64,000 bases of DNA, from contig MEOH01000004.1 of NCBI GenBank assembly GCA_001769535.1, positions 1 through 64,000 on the forward strand, in the 5' to 3' direction. The stretch's first letter is position 1. Every line of letters starts with the position of its first letter. A program made the translations under genes and the position numbers. Source of the DNA: Bacteroidetes bacterium GWF2_38_335. GTDB taxonomy: Bacteria > Bacteroidota > Bacteroidia > Bacteroidales > GWF2-38-335. Below are positions 63,597-64,000 of the stretch, in pieces. The notes beneath the pieces are model-generated. The model was not told the DNA's origin, ran no database searches, and saw only the letters and a program-made list of their open reading frames with translations.

Positions 63597-64000
63597 ATAT
63601 ATTTTATTTTCCAGGTCCCGTTACAGGGAGCATTATTTTTTTGTTTTTTTTGCCGCTAATGCGCTAATAAATTTTTTTTTGAAGAGATTATTATTTGCAC
63701 ATCAGGGGTAAAAAATCTGCCACTTAAGACCCAAATAAAAATTTGTGATCCCGATACCGGGGAGTGGCAATAATCAATTTTACCCGAATTGATTACCCTT
63801 AAAAAAAGAAACGCAAATATAGATTATTCGATCAAGAAGACCAAAAAAAATATTGAAGAGGGGTGAATAGGGAGGGGGATGGGGTTAAAAGGGGTAAACG
63901 GTGTTGGTTTAATTGAAGAATGTGTTTTTGGGTTGAAAAGAAAAAGAGGAAAACAATTTGTGCTTATTCGATAATAAATATAGTTGTTGTAAACAATGTA
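63597..64000. other. Gene-free end of the window
   Basis: No gene is seen in the last 404 bases. A copy of the dispersed repeat lies at 63651-63670 (TGCCGCTAATGCGCTAATAA). The rest is AT-rich with a G-rich patch (GAAGAGGGGTGAATAGGGAGG, 63855-63875) and no clear promoter for ileS. Confidence 0.6.

Overview
The window is a 64 kb chromosomal segment of a member of the phylum Bacteroidota, most likely an uncultured or environmental Bacteroidales-like lineage. The evidence is: C-terminal type IX secretion (T9SS) sorting domains on three secreted proteins; several promoters of the Bacteroidota form TTG/TTTG-N18-20-TAnnTTTG; mostly absent Shine-Dalgarno sequences; periplasmic propeller/Y_Y_Y sensors; SpoIIE phosphatases with TPR arrays; an ileS-dksA-lspA gene order and a DksA-like protein with a single Cys; and GC-rich palindromic intergenic repeats. 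I see no tRNA, rRNA, CRISPR, phage or transposase gene. Species cannot be told from the sequence.

Layout. 0.6-10 kb (minus strand): a methionine operon read from a Bacteroidota promoter through a SAM-I riboswitch, then aspartokinase, O-acetylhomoserine sulfhydrylase, homoserine O-acetyltransferase (metA with Glu111), B12-dependent methionine synthase and MTHFR. Palindromic repeats sit in every gap of this operon. 10-17 kb (minus): a large propeller-PAS-PAS-SpoIIE sensor and a TPR-SpoIIE protein, followed by a DUF3795 protein and a small lipoprotein gene interrupted by an in-frame TGA. 17.3-24.1 kb (mainly plus): an ArsR regulator with a palindromic operator, a convergent outer-membrane barrel, and a queD / TPR-SpoIIE / hemW / CDF-GNAT fusion operon. 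24-30 kb: housekeeping and lipoprotein genes (Big_5-like lipoprotein, GNAT, polyprenyl synthase, OsmC, deoxynucleoside kinase). 30-33 kb: an exbB-TM protein-exbD-exbD energy-transducing operon with a clear promoter and terminator.

33-40 kb: a very basic repetitive secreted protein whose only plausible start codon is ATT, then a pair of T9SS-exported proteases (M43 metalloprotease and C10 cysteine protease with CUB domains), then nadB. 41.6-45.4 kb: a redox operon (OsmC, thioredoxin-like, thioredoxin reductase, DUF302, membrane-anchored thioredoxin) divergent from a His-rich EF-hand-like secreted protein and a Crp/Fnr regulator. 45.6-49.3 kb: a propeller-Y_Y_Y-adenylate cyclase-HD phosphohydrolase fusion. 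49-54 kb: a tandem universal stress protein and a T9SS-exported CotH/lamin-tail protein. 54-57 kb: mntP, a Na/Pi cotransporter-PhoU protein and a second small basic exported protein. 57-64 kb: repeats, two uncharacterised exported proteins, then the lspA / dksA-like / ileS operon.

The most unusual points are: the cyclase and HD phosphohydrolase joined behind a periplasmic propeller sensor; the riboswitch leader holding a 21-codon hydrophobic ORF that ends at a strong hairpin; the small lipoprotein with an in-frame TGA; the ATT start of the basic repeat protein; the CDF transporter-acetyltransferase fusion; and at least three families of dispersed palindromic repeats.
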